Part shown: piece by piece, positions 7,733 through 16,393 of the stretch
How the letters are laid out: each line of letters starts with the position of its first letter
Position numbering within the stretch: position 1 is the first letter of the stretch
DNA from: Ralstonia mannitolilytica
Lineage (GTDB): Bacteria; Pseudomonadota; Gammaproteobacteria; Burkholderiales; Burkholderiaceae
Direction of reading: 5' to 3'
Assembly: GCF_905397375.1 (NCBI RefSeq)
Contig: NZ_CAJPVG010000005.1
Coordinates: 186,001 to 250,000, forward strand
DNA: 64,000 nt
Position numbers and translations under genes: made by a program
The notes under the pieces: model-generated
Databases searched by the model: none
Seen by the model: only the letters and a program-made list of their open reading frames with translations
Told to the model about the DNA's origin: nothing

Positions 7733-9448
7733 TCAGGCCGTGGCCGCCACCGTCAGCTTGAGCTCCTCGATCATGCGATCGCGCATGACGAACTTCTGCA
7801 CCTTGCCCGTCACCGTCATCGGCATCTCGGTGACGAAGCGGATGTAGCGCGGGATCTTGTAATGCGCGATCTGCCCCTTGCAGAACTCGCGGATCTCGTC
7901 TTCCGTGGCCTGCTGGCCAGGCTTTAGCACGATCCACGCGCACACCTCTTCGCCGTACTTCGCATCGGGCACGCCGAATACATTGACGGCCTGCACCTTC
8001 GGATGGCGGAAGAGGAATTCCTCGATCTCGCGCGGGTAGACGTTCTCGCCACCGCGGATGAGCATGTCCTTCACGCGGCCGACGATGTTGCAGTAGCCCT
8101 CGGCATCGAACGTGGCGAGGTCGCCCGTGTGCATCCAGCCATCCTTGATCGATTCGGCCGTCTTGGCCTCGTCGTCCCAGTAGCCGAGCATGACCGAATA
8201 GCCCTTGGTACACAGCTCGCCCTTCTCGCCCACGGGCACCACGTTGCCCGCGCCATCCACCAGCTTGACCTGCAGATGCGGCTGGATGCGGCCGACGGTG
8301 GTCACGCGCTTGTCGAGCGGGTCGGTCACCGCGCTCTGGAACGACACGGGGCTCGTCTCCGTCATGCCGTAGGCGATCGTGACTTCGCGCAGGTTCATCT
8401 CCGAGACCACGCGCTTCATCACCTCGATCGGGCATGGGGAGCCCGCCATGATGCCGCCGCGCAGGCTCGATACATCGAACGTGCGAAAGTCCGGATGATC
8501 GAGCTGCGCGATGAACATGGTCGGCACGCCGTGCAGCTGCGTGCAGCGCTCGTCGGCCACGGTGCGCAGCGTGGCCAGCGGGTCGAACGCCTCTCCGGGG
8601 AACACCATGCAGGCGCCGGTGGCCGTGCACGTCAGCACCGACATCACCATGCCAAAGCAGTGATACAGCGGCACGGGAATGCACAGCCGGTCGCCCTCGC
8701 GCAGGTTCATCGCCATGGCAACGAAGCGCGCGTTGTTGACGACGTTCACGTGCGTGAGCGTGGCCCCCTTGGGCGCGCCCGTCGTGCCGCTGGTGAACTG
8801 GATGTTGATGGCGTCGTCCGGCGACAGCGCATTCGTGATCGCATCCAGCGCATCAACGGATACGTTTTTGCCGTGCGCGATGACGTCGGCAAAGTTGATC
8901 ATGCCGGGTGTGCTGGCCTCGCCCATCCGGATGACCCAGCGCAGGGCAGGCAGCTTGGCTGATTGCAGTGCACCAGGCTGCGCGGTAGCCAGCTCGGGCG
9001 CCAGCGTCTGGAGCATCTCCAGGTAGCGCGACGTCTTGAACGCCTCCGCCGCCACGATCGCCTTGCAGCCGACCTTGTTCAGTGCGTATTCCAGCTCCGA
9101 CAAGCGATACGCCGGATTGATGTTGACGAGGATGAGGCCCAGGCGCGCCGTCGCAAACTGCGTGAGCACCCACTCGACGCGATTCGGCGACCAGATGCCG
9201 ATGCGGTCTCCGGGCTGCAAGCCAAGCGCATGCAGGCCCGCTGCCAGCGCATCGACCTGCTCCGCAAACGCGCGCCACGTCCAGCGCACGCCCTGCTCGC
9301 GAAACACGACGGCCTCCGCGTCCGGATGGCGCCGCACCGTGTCGGCCAGCAGCGCCGACACCGTCACGTGCGCCAGCGGCACCGACGTATCGCCCACCAC
9401 GTACGACACACCGCCGCGCGGTCGGGAGTCAAAACCTTCACCTGCCAT
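7733..9448 (-). CDS. Fatty-acyl-CoA synthetase (AMP-binding family)
   Basis: Activates a fatty or carboxylic acid to its CoA thioester through an acyl-adenylate. The 571-residue protein has the AMP-binding P-loop FTSGTTGAPKG, the YGMTETSP motif and the C-terminal GRVKDMLIRGGENVYP hinge with a conserved downstream lysine. The start at 9448 is preceded by AGGAG seven bases away. It resembles medium/long-chain ligases of the ACSF2 type, but substrate length cannot be read from sequence. It is divergent from the gluconokinase gene and monocistronic as far as seen. Confidence 0.9.
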   Translation of the reverse strand: MAGEGFDSRPRGGVSYVVGDTSVPLAHVTVSALLADTVRRHPDAEAVVFREQGVRWTWRAFAEQVDALAAGLHALGLQPGDRIGIWSPNRVEWVLTQFATARLGLILVNINPAYRLSELEYALNKVGCKAIVAAEAFKTSRYLEMLQTLAPELATAQPGALQSAKLPALRWVIRMGEASTPGMINFADVIAHGKNVSVDALDAITNALSPDDAINIQFTSGTTGAPKGATLTHVNVVNNARFVAMAMNLREGDRLCIPVPLYHCFGMVMSVLTCTATGACMVFPGEAFDPLATLRTVADERCTQLHGVPTMFIAQLDHPDFRTFDVSSLRGGIMAGSPCPIEVMKRVVSEMNLREVTIAYGMTETSPVSFQSAVTDPLDKRVTTVGRIQPHLQVKLVDGAGNVVPVGEKGELCTKGYSVMLGYWDDEAKTAESIKDGWMHTGDLATFDAEGYCNIVGRVKDMLIRGGENVYPREIEEFLFRHPKVQAVNVFGVPDAKYGEEVCAWIVLKPGQQATEDEIREFCKGQIAHYKIPRYIRFVTEMPMTVTGKVQKFVMRDRMIEELKLTVAATA

Positions 9449-9683
9449 GAATGTCTCCTGCGATCAATTGGGCCTTGTGGGCCTCGCTCGTTATGAATGG
9501 CTGTTCGTGCAGCGTTGCATGGAATTTGACGCAGCTTGACGCATTTGGCAATCCGCCCGCAGGGCGAACAATACGGCGGAACGATTGCTGCACCGCAGCA
9601 GCAAAAATCCGTGCCTGTTTGCATCAACGCGCTACCATGCCGGCCTGACTTTTGCGCTTTTTTTTCCGTACGTAGGGTTGACG

Positions 9684-10193
9684 ATGATCGTTGTAGTGAT
9701 GGGTGTTTCGGGCTGCGGCAAATCCACAGTGGGCCAGAAGATTGCCGAGCGGCTCGGCTGCGCGTTCCGTGACGGCGATGAATTCCACAGCGACGCCAAC
9801 CGCGCCAAGATGCACGCCGGCATCCCGCTCAACGACGACGATCGCAAGCCCTGGCTCGAAGCCATCCGCGCGTACATGGACGAAACGACCAGCGGCGGCC
9901 GGTCGCTCGTGGTGGCATGCTCGGCGCTCAAGCAGCGCTACCGCGATGTGCTGCGCGGCCCCGCGGGCAATGCCGAATTCGTCTATCTGAAGGGGAGCTT
10001 CGAGCTGCTGCAAAGCCGGCTCGCCGCCCGCAAGGACCACTTCTTCAACCCGAGCCTGCTGCGCAGCCAGTTCGATGCGCTGGAAGAGCCGACCGACGCC
10101 ATCGTCGTCGACATCGCGCTGCCGCCCGACGTGATCGTCGAGCAGGCCGTCGTGCAGTTGCAGGCGCGCGCCGCGCACCGGCCCGCGGCCTGA
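9684..10193 (+). CDS. gntK: Gluconokinase
   Basis: Phosphorylates D-gluconate to 6-phosphogluconate. The 169-residue protein has the Walker A motif GVSGCGKST at its N-terminus and the family's DGDEFHSDANRAKM and ACSALKQRYRD motifs. Its length is typical of GntK/IdnK. ATG 9684 begins the hydrophobic first strand; the longer frame from 9585 adds unrelated residues. No gluconate permease or regulator gene is adjacent. It is convergent with the next gene. Confidence 0.9.
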   Translation: MIVVVMGVSGCGKSTVGQKIAERLGCAFRDGDEFHSDANRAKMHAGIPLNDDDRKPWLEAIRAYMDETTSGGRSLVVACSALKQRYRDVLRGPAGNAEFVYLKGSFELLQSRLAARKDHFFNPSLLRSQFDALEEPTDAIVVDIALPPDVIVEQAVVQLQARAAHRPAA

Positions 10194-10196
10194 CTG

Positions 10197-10991
10197 TCAC
10201 CGCGACATTTCGCCCGGCACGTGCTGCAGCACGGCCTGCACCTCGCCGTTGCATACGCTGCTCATGCGTGCCTCTTCGCGCGGCGTGTCGATCTGTTCGT
10301 GCGCCTGCAGCCCCAGTTCGATGAGCGATTGCGCGCGCGGCAGCCAATGGCGCGTGAGCGCCGCTTCCAGATCAGCCGCAATGCGATCCGGGTTGCCAAA
10401 GTACAGGCGTCCGCCATATTCGCTCTCGATCTCCTGCCGGATCGTCTCGGCCGCGCGCGGCAGCACGGCGCGGTTGACGGCCACGTGGCGCAGTTCATGC
10501 GCGCGGACGGCGTCGTGAGCGCAGCTACCCGGTGCGAATTCACGGGCCACCGCCACCCGAAAATCACTGAGGATCAACTCCACATCCACCGACGGGCGCA
10601 GGCAGGTGGTGCGCGGCTGCGTGGGAATGTCCATGTAGCGGCTGGTGACTGAAAACCGCGCGGAGAGGGTCGCATACGTCTTGCCGAGCACGCGCGCGGC
10701 GCGATCGTACGGCGGTGCCTCGGCGGTGAGCTGATCGACCGAGCGGTCGTTGGAGAACGACAGCGGCGTTTCGCGGGTCCGCACGTTCACGTGCATAGGC
10801 CCGAGCGCGCTGTCGCAGGCCTTGAGCCAATGCGCCTTGTTGGCGGCGGGTGCGGGCGCACCGGTCGCGGCGGCCACACTCTCGATCGGGGCGAAGCGCA
10901 CGTCGGCAAGATGCGTGCGATGCATGCGGCTCCAATGCCACGCGCCTGTCACCGCGGCCAGCACCAAACCCAGGATCACCACCCGACGCAT
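10197..10991 (-). CDS. Exported protein with HExxH motif, putative zinc peptidase
   Basis: Unnamed 264-residue protein. One N-terminal hydrophobic helix (about 3-20) could be a signal anchor or signal peptide. HELRH at 165-169 is an HExxH zinc-metalloprotease signature, placed as in small DUF922-like secreted proteases, though I cannot assign the family. Four Cys residues (59, 130, 157 and one near 250) might form disulfides. The start at 10991 is supported by GGGGA upstream; the frame extends to 11030. It is probably monocistronic. Confidence 0.65.
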   Translation of the reverse strand: MRRVVILGLVLAAVTGAWHWSRMHRTHLADVRFAPIESVAAATGAPAPAANKAHWLKACDSALGPMHVNVRTRETPLSFSNDRSVDQLTAEAPPYDRAARVLGKTYATLSARFSVTSRYMDIPTQPRTTCLRPSVDVELILSDFRVAVAREFAPGSCAHDAVRAHELRHVAVNRAVLPRAAETIRQEIESEYGGRLYFGNPDRIAADLEAALTRHWLPRAQSLIELGLQAHEQIDTPREEARMSSVCNGEVQAVLQHVPGEMSR

Positions 10992-11042
10992 TTCGATTCC
11001 CCGTTCGTGTATCCGGGGCGACCGATGCATTGGCGTTCCGGA

Positions 11043-11993
11043 TCATGCCGGTGTCGATCGGGCCCGTTCTGCGCGGGCCCTCACCAGCTGCCGGATCTGC
11101 TCGCCCGATTGCCTCAGTGCGATGCGCGCTTCCGGTAAGAAAGGATAGAAGATCGGCCACACGTGCGGAAGCCGGCGCCCCATCTTCACCGAAACGGATA
11201 CCCCAGCGGCACGCGCGCGCTCGGCCATTCGGAGGGTGTCGTCGCGCAGCACTTCGGTGTCGCTGACATAGCAGTGCAGCGGCGGCAGGCCGGTGAAGTC
11301 GGCATACAGCGGCGAGGCCAGCGGATGGTCCGCCGGCGCGCCCGAATCGCCCAGGTACAGCGCAGCGCCGTGGGCCATCCAGGCGCCGCGGAACATCACG
11401 TCCGATTCATCGTTGTCGATCAGGCTTTGCCCGGTGGCGGCCAGGTCTGTCCACGGCGAGTAGAGGATCGCTCCGGCGGGCAATGGATCCGCAGCGTCAC
11501 GCAGCGCCACCAGCAGTGCGAGCGCCAGGCCACCGCCTGCGGAATCCCCGGCGACAACGACGCGGGCCGGTGCCACGCCCTGCGCGAGCAGCGTCCGGTA
11601 CGTGAGCAGCGCGTCCTCCACCGGCGCGGGAAACGGATGCTCCGGGGCCAGGCGATAGTCGGGCACGCACACGCGCGCCCGCGCATGCGTAGCCAGGCCG
11701 ATGGTGATGGGCCGATGCGTGCGTGGGCTGCAGAAAAAATAGCCGCCGCCGTGCAGGTACAGCACCACGGGGGCGTCGCCGTGCAGGCTCGCGTCTGCCG
11801 GTTCGATCCACTCGCCGGTGAGCCCGCTGTTGGCCGGCACGATGCGCCAGTCCGCCGGCAGCCGTACCGGCCGCGGCATCGTGCGCTTCTCGGCGTTCAG
11901 GCGCGTGGCGATCGGGTCGAAGGGCTCCCGCTCGGTCGGCTTCTTGACCTGATTGCGCACCATCCACGAGACGACCCAGTTCTGCCAGCTCAT
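11043..11993 (-). CDS. Alpha/beta hydrolase, hormone-sensitive lipase-type esterase
   Basis: Carboxylesterase of 316 residues. The oxyanion-hole motif HGGG (81-84) and nucleophile elbow GDSAGG (Ser151) are the marks of the HSL family. The Asp in SDTEVLRDD and the His in LPHVW complete the triad. The start at 11993 (MSWQNW) follows GAGGG. The open frame continues far upstream to 12785, but that part is antisense to the YeeE/YedE genes and has shadow composition. Substrate unknown. Confidence 0.9.
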   Translation of the reverse strand: MSWQNWVVSWMVRNQVKKPTEREPFDPIATRLNAEKRTMPRPVRLPADWRIVPANSGLTGEWIEPADASLHGDAPVVLYLHGGGYFFCSPRTHRPITIGLATHARARVCVPDYRLAPEHPFPAPVEDALLTYRTLLAQGVAPARVVVAGDSAGGGLALALLVALRDAADPLPAGAILYSPWTDLAATGQSLIDNDESDVMFRGAWMAHGAALYLGDSGAPADHPLASPLYADFTGLPPLHCYVSDTEVLRDDTLRMAERARAAGVSVSVKMGRRLPHVWPIFYPFLPEARIALRQSGEQIRQLVRARAERARSTPA

Positions 11994-12073
11994 CCGGCGA
12001 CCCTCTGCTCGAAAGCCCCAGCGTAAGGGCACGGACAGTCTTGGGCAACCTGCCGTTTCCATCCACCGGCCGC

Positions 12074-12102
12074 TTGGCAAACAATCTACAAATTTATATA
12101 GT
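12074..12102 (+). promoter_or_regulatory. Sigma-70-type promoter for the YeeE/YedE-tsdA unit
   Basis: TTGGCA (12074-12079), 17 bases, TATAGT (12097-12102). The spacer ends in AT-rich CTACAAATTTATATAG, which stands out against the GC-rich surroundings. A redox-responsive repressor of the ArsR/BigR type often controls such operons, but no such gene is nearby. Confidence 0.5.
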
Positions 12103-12119
12103 GTCCGGAATCTCCGCTC

Positions 12120-12575
12120 ATGTCTTCCCTTCTTCTTCTCATGTCGATGGATTTCGCGCATTTCATGCCGGGTACGGCACTGGCGGGCGGTCTGCTCATC
12201 GGGCTGGCGGCAGCCGTGCTGGTCCTGTCCATGGGCCGCATCGCCGGCATCAGCGGCATCCTCGGCGGGCTGCTGCAGCGCCCGTGTGGCGACGCTGCAT
12301 GGCGTGTCGCCTTCCTGGGGGGGCTGGTCGGCGCGCCGATCCTCGCTGGCGCCCTTGGCCACGCGGTGGTGCCCGACATCACCGCCGGCTGGGGCGAAGT
12401 CCTCATCGCGGGGTTCCTGGTGGGCATCGGCACCCGCTATGCGGGCGGCTGCACGAGCGGCCACGGCGTGTGCGGGCTTTCGCGCGGCTCGGTGCGCTCG
12501 CTGGTCGCGACGCTCACGTTCATGGCCGCGGGCGTTGTCACGGTGTTCGTGACACGCCACGCGATGGGAGGCTGA
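12120..12575 (+). CDS. YeeE/YedE-family sulfur transport protein, first half
   Basis: Integral membrane protein of 151 residues with about four hydrophobic helices. The signature GGCTSGHGVCGLSR carries the cysteines that move thiosulfate in TsuA-type YeeE/YedE transporters. It is encoded one base upstream of the partner half, and both halves precede tsdA, which points to thiosulfate (or another reduced-sulfur) import. Start is uncertain: ATG 12120, 12141 and 12147 (MDFAHF) are all in frame and none has a clear ribosome binding site. Family comparison favours a start near 12147. Confidence 0.85.
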   Translation: MSSLLLLMSMDFAHFMPGTALAGGLLIGLAAAVLVLSMGRIAGISGILGGLLQRPCGDAAWRVAFLGGLVGAPILAGALGHAVVPDITAGWGEVLIAGFLVGIGTRYAGGCTSGHGVCGLSRGSVRSLVATLTFMAAGVVTVFVTRHAMGG

Positions 12576-12576
12576 A

Positions 12577-12990
12577 ATGGCCGTTCTGATTGCGCTGGTG
12601 GCCGGGCTGCTGTTTGGCGCGGGGCTGATTGTCTCGGGCATGGCCAATCCGGCCAAGGTGCTCGGTTTTCTCGATCTGGCGGGCAGCTGGGATCCGTCGC
12701 TGGCCTTCGTGATGGCGGGCGCGATTGCGGTGGGCGTGGTCGCCTTCTTCATGGCGCGGCGACGCGCTCGCACGTGGCTCGGCACCGCGATTCAATGGCC
12801 GGCTGCGACCGGCGTGTCCGCACGGCTGGTGCTGGGCAGCGCCGTCTTCGGCATCGGATGGGGCCTGGCGGGATTCTGTCCCGGCCCGGCCCTGGTGGCG
12901 TTGGGCGCGGGCGTGCCAAAGGCCGGCGGCTTTGTCGCCGCGATGCTGGCAGGCATGGCCGCCTTCAGCTGGCTGGAGCACCGGCGCTGA
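12577..12990 (+). CDS. YeeE/YedE-family (DUF6691) sulfur transport protein, second half
   Basis: Membrane protein of 137 residues with about four hydrophobic helices and the conserved GMANPAKVLGFLD and GFCPGPALVAL motifs, the latter with the conserved cysteine. In many proteobacteria the two halves are separate genes like this; in E. coli TsuA they are fused. GGGAGG lies just before the start at 12577, overlapping the end of the first half, so the two are translationally coupled. Confidence 0.85.
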   Translation: MAVLIALVAGLLFGAGLIVSGMANPAKVLGFLDLAGSWDPSLAFVMAGAIAVGVVAFFMARRRARTWLGTAIQWPAATGVSARLVLGSAVFGIGWGLAGFCPGPALVALGAGVPKAGGFVAAMLAGMAAFSWLEHRR

Positions 12991-13037
12991 CCGGCCGTTC
13001 TTTCTTACAACATCCACATCACCTCACAGGGGGCAGC

Positions 13038-13844
13038 ATGATCTTTCGCACCGTGGGCGCCGCGTTGGCGCTCGCCGTCAGCGCATCGGCCATCGCACAG
13101 GGCGCGGCCACACTCGCCGTGCCGGACGAAGCCACCATTCCCGCCGGCCCGATGGGCGACGCCATCAAGCGCGGCAGGCTCATTCTTACCGATACCAAGC
13201 GCCAGTTGCCGGGCAACGTGGGCAATGGCCTGAACTGCACGAGCTGCCACCTCAACGGCGGCACGGTGCCGTACGCATCGCCGTGGGTCGGGCTGACCGG
13301 CGCGTTTCCGGAATACCGGTCGCGCAGCGGCAAGGTGATCTCGCTGCAGGAGCGCGTCAACGATTGCTTCCAGCGCTCCATGAACGGCAAGGCACTGGCG
13401 TTTGACGGTGAAGAGATGAACGCCATCCTCGCGTACATGAAATGGCTTTCCAGCGGCGTGCCGACCGGCACGAACGTGACCGGGCGCGGCTTCGAGAAGA
13501 TCGATACCGCGCTCAAGCCCGACCGCGAGCACGGCAAAGCCATCTACGCCCAACGCTGCGCCGCATGCCATGGCGCGGACGGCCAGGGGCTGCCGAACCC
13601 GCAGGGCGGATACGCCATGCCGCCACTGTGGGGCAAGGATGCCTTCAACGTGGGCGCAGGCATGGCCCGCACGTATACCGCCGCGGCATTCGTCAAGCAC
13701 AACATGCCGCTGGGCCAGGGCGGTACGCTGACGGCGCAGGAGGCGGTGGACGTTGCCGCGTTCTTTACGCACCAGCCCCGCCCCGACTTTGCGGCACGCA
13801 CGAAGGATTGGCCCAAGGGTGATCGGCCCAAGGACGCCCGCTGA
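13038..13844 (+). CDS. tsdA: Dihaem cytochrome c, thiosulfate dehydrogenase
   Basis: Periplasmic oxidation of two thiosulfates to tetrathionate, or the reverse. The 268-residue protein has a signal peptide (1-20) and two haem c sites, CTSCH (67-71) and CAACH (174-178). Cys110 in RVNDCFQRSMNG is at the position of the unusual axial cysteine ligand of TsdA, which separates TsdA from generic dihaem cytochromes. AGGGGG precedes the ATG at 13038. The YeeE/YedE pair upstream would supply or retrieve the sulfur substrate. No TsdB gene is seen. Confidence 0.8.
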   Translation: MIFRTVGAALALAVSASAIAQGAATLAVPDEATIPAGPMGDAIKRGRLILTDTKRQLPGNVGNGLNCTSCHLNGGTVPYASPWVGLTGAFPEYRSRSGKVISLQERVNDCFQRSMNGKALAFDGEEMNAILAYMKWLSSGVPTGTNVTGRGFEKIDTALKPDREHGKAIYAQRCAACHGADGQGLPNPQGGYAMPPLWGKDAFNVGAGMARTYTAAAFVKHNMPLGQGGTLTAQEAVDVAAFFTHQPRPDFAARTKDWPKGDRPKDAR

Positions 13845-13861
13845 GACAACGCGTGCCGAAA

Positions 13862-13895
13862 AAAAAGCCTGCAGCGGTTGCGCTGCAGGCTTTTT
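13862..13895. terminator. Bidirectional Rho-independent terminator
   Basis: AGCCTGCAGC, six-base loop, GCTGCAGGCT, with A residues on the left and T residues on the right. It serves tsdA (+) and the CsgG-family gene (-). Confidence 0.9.
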
Positions 13896-13949
13896 GCTTT
13901 GGCACTTCAGGGCGCTGTGCGCCTCTTCTGCGTGAATCCCCGTTTTGGA

Positions 13950-14783
13950 TCAGTTGACCTTGAGCTGGCCGCCACGGCCCAGGCCGCCCTTCACGTCTTG
14001 CGCCTTGTAGTTGCGCAACGCCACGACCATCTTGTTCCACGCGTCAATGAAGGCGACCACCGTGGCCTTGCCTTCCGGCGTTGAAGAGAAGCCGGCCAGG
14101 CCACCGCCCACGCCGCCGCCCAGGCCGGCCAGCACAGCGCCGTAGTTGGTGGCGGTGGAGCTGCCCTCGGCTGCCGCGATCTGCACGGCCGAGCGGACGT
14201 CGAACAGCGTCAGCGTCACCACGGACGCCTTGGACTTGACGCTGCCGGCCAGCGCGGCGATGGCGCTGTTGCCCAGCAGCCCGCCCACGGCACCGGCCAC
14301 GCCGCCGATCGGTGAATCGTTGATGATGATCTGCGGCTCCATGTAGTAGTCGGCCGCCACGCGCTGGCCCTTGTGCTGCTTCGAACCGGCGCGGTACTCG
14401 CCGGAGTTGCGCTGCAGATCGGTGATGCGCGACAGGCGTGCGTCGGTCTTCTGGTTGCCGATCGACGTGATCACGAAGCAGTTCGACTGCTGCACGGCCA
14501 TGCGCAGCAGGGGGTCGATGGTGGTGACCTTGGTGGCGCTGCCGAACTGGCCGTACCAGTCGGCGTTGCGGCCGTCGTCCATGGCAATGGTGCCCAGCGG
14601 CGAAGCGCAGCGCTCCAGCGTCGGGTCGGCGCCCACGCTGGAGCCGCCGGCTGCCGCACCGGTCACGCCGGCGTTCTGGCCGCCCGGGCTGACGATGCCG
14701 CCGCCCGCGCACGCCGCGAGGGAAGCGCTGAGGAGGGCCGCTCCCGCAAGCTTGGCGGTGCGGCTGAAAAGGTTGGTCTTCAT
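13950..14783 (-). CDS. CsgG/HfaB-family outer-membrane lipoprotein
   Basis: Protein of 277 residues with a lipobox (LAAC at about 22-25), so predicted to be lipidated. After a Gly/Ala-rich linker, motifs such as TLERCASPLGTIAMDDGR, QQSNCFVITSIGNQ and the hydrophobic Gly-rich VAGAVGGLLGN are those of the CsgG/HfaB family. CsgG itself forms the curli secretion pore. The members common in Burkholderiales are uncharacterised, and there is no csgA/B gene nearby. The Fap-like cluster is 7 kb away; a functional link is only a possibility. The Sel1 lipoprotein gene upstream is on the same strand. Confidence 0.75.
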   Translation of the reverse strand: MKTNLFSRTAKLAGAALLSASLAACAGGGIVSPGGQNAGVTGAAAGGSSVGADPTLERCASPLGTIAMDDGRNADWYGQFGSATKVTTIDPLLRMAVQQSNCFVITSIGNQKTDARLSRITDLQRNSGEYRAGSKQHKGQRVAADYYMEPQIIINDSPIGGVAGAVGGLLGNSAIAALAGSVKSKASVVTLTLFDVRSAVQIAAAEGSSTATNYGAVLAGLGGGVGGGLAGFSSTPEGKATVVAFIDAWNKMVVALRNYKAQDVKGGLGRGGQLKVN

Positions 14784-14934
14784 GTTGTTGGATGGCTCAG
14801 ATTGCGTCGATGTTCGGCTTATGCGTCCTACGACTCAATAAGCCCCCCTTGGTTGGGCGTGCGGTGTGCGGACTGGCTTTCTCCCTTTTCCGCCGTTCGC
14901 CCGAAAAACGCTGTGAAGCAAATGGCCTGGTGGG

Positions 14935-15516
14935 TCAATACCAATACCAGGTGGTCTGGCGCCAGACGCCCAGATACGGATAGCCGGAATACCAATAGCC
15001 GTAATACGTATTGCGCCATTGCGAGCGCCATTTGAAATCGTCTTCGTCGGACTTCCTGGCGGCGCGCGCTTCTTCAAGCAGCTTCTTCGACTCCTTGTCG
15101 CCGCGGCTGACGGCGATCGACAGCCATTTCTCGGCCTCGCGCGGGTCGGAGCCCATCTCTTCCAGCCCGAACAGGTAGAACGCGCCCAGGGCCTTCTGCG
15201 CCTGCAGGTTGCCGCGCTCGGCGGCCTCGCGCATCCAGTTCAGCGCCTGGTAGCTGTCCTGACGCACGCCATCGCCCCGGAAGTAGCGCAGGCCGAGATC
15301 GTAGGCAGCCTTGGGCTCGCGCTTGGCGGCGTCCTTCAGGGCTGCGATCCGGGGGTCTTCAGGAACCTCGTCCTTGGCGTCGAACGACACCTGGTCTTTC
15401 GGGCGATCGGCGCATCCGCGGCTGTCGCAGACCCGTACGGTCGAGCTGGGCGGCGGAGTTTGGGCACAAGCGGCCAGCGCCAATACAACGCCAAGTGCAA
15501 GCCATTGATAACGCAT
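14935..15516 (-). CDS. Sel1-repeat lipoprotein with aromatic C-terminal tail
   Basis: Protein of 193 residues. The start at 15516 follows GAGGGG; the signal peptide ends in the lipobox LAAC (about 14-17). Two Sel1-like helical repeats (about 68-145) contain AAYDLGLRYFRGDGV and A-KWLSIAVSRGD. The last 30 residues are rich in Tyr and Trp and end in TTWYWY, which is unusual. It is upstream of and co-directional with the CsgG-family gene across a gap of about 150 bases, and may be co-transcribed with it. Sel1 repeats usually mediate protein contacts. Confidence 0.75.
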   Translation of the reverse strand: MRYQWLALGVVLALAACAQTPPPSSTVRVCDSRGCADRPKDQVSFDAKDEVPEDPRIAALKDAAKREPKAAYDLGLRYFRGDGVRQDSYQALNWMREAAERGNLQAQKALGAFYLFGLEEMGSDPREAEKWLSIAVSRGDKESKKLLEEARAARKSDEDDFKWRSQWRNTYYGYWYSGYPYLGVWRQTTWYWY

Positions 15517-15806
15517 GCGACAGCCCCTCGGATGTTGTCCAAGCCGTTTCAGAATCGATTGGAAACGGCTGCATTTTTGTTGTGGTCGACCGGGTGAGAT
15601 GCCATGGCGCACGCTCGTTCCCCGCCCCCGCAGCACACATGGTGTGCAATTGATATAGATCGTTCTACTTTAGCGGGAACGCGTGGGTGGTGTGTTATTA
15701 AAGCGTAACGTTTGCGCGAGCAACAACACACTGGGAACCCGTGGCGGGCCAGGTCGGGGCGTGGGGGCGGTGCTAAGATGCCGCCCAGCAATCAGGAGAA
15801 GTGGGA

Positions 15807-16382
15807 ATGCGCGCAAGCAAGCGCCAGCAGGTCGTGGACAAGGCCAGTGAGCTTTTTTCCAGGCACGGCTTTCATCCCGTAGGCGTCGACTGGATCATCG
15901 ACGAGTCCGGCGTTGCCCGCATGACGCTCTACCGGCACTTTGCCGGCAAGGAAGACCTCATCCGCGAAGTCCTGGAGCAGCGCTACACCTTCATCATGCA
16001 AAGCATGGCCGACAAGCTCGGCCCCCTGCCCGACGCCACCGCCCGCCTCAAGGGCATCTTCGACTGGTACGAGACGTGGTTCCGCAGCCCCGAATTCGCG
16101 GGCTGCCTGTTCGAGCGCGCGCTGGCCGAGTTTGGCGCGACCTGCCCGCGGGTGACCGACGTGGCGGTCCGCTACCGCGACGATCTGCTCGCCATGATCG
16201 AGACGCTGCTCAAAGACGTGGTGCCGGCCGCTGCGGCACGCCAGCTTGCCGGGGTGTACGTGATGCTGCTTTCCGGCGCCACGGCCGACGCCCGGGCGAT
16301 TGGCGATCCATCTGCGGCTTCACGGGCCTGGGAGGCGGCGCGGGCGCTGCTGGAGCAGGCGCGGGCGACCGCGCCTGCGTAG
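15807..16382 (+). CDS. TetR-family transcriptional regulator
   Basis: 191 residues with an N-terminal TetR helix-turn-helix (about 5-50: SELFSRHGFHPVGVDWI, then GVARMTLYRHFAGKEDLI). The C-terminal ligand domain is unclassified. AGGAG lies nine bases before ATG 15807; the in-frame GTG at 15801 is too close to it. The gene is convergent with the glycosyltransferase gene of the aryl-polyene-type cluster and divergent from the Sel1 lipoprotein. Its target is unknown; self-regulation and control of a neighbour are both possible. Confidence 0.85.
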   Translation: MRASKRQQVVDKASELFSRHGFHPVGVDWIIDESGVARMTLYRHFAGKEDLIREVLEQRYTFIMQSMADKLGPLPDATARLKGIFDWYETWFRSPEFAGCLFERALAEFGATCPRVTDVAVRYRDDLLAMIETLLKDVVPAAAARQLAGVYVMLLSGATADARAIGDPSAASRAWEAARALLEQARATAPA

Positions 16383-16393
16383 ACACGGCGCAG

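Noticed and set aside
11994..12785. Upstream extension of the esterase frame
   Set aside because: It is antisense to the YeeE/YedE genes and low in family-like sequence; the esterase has a good start at 11993.
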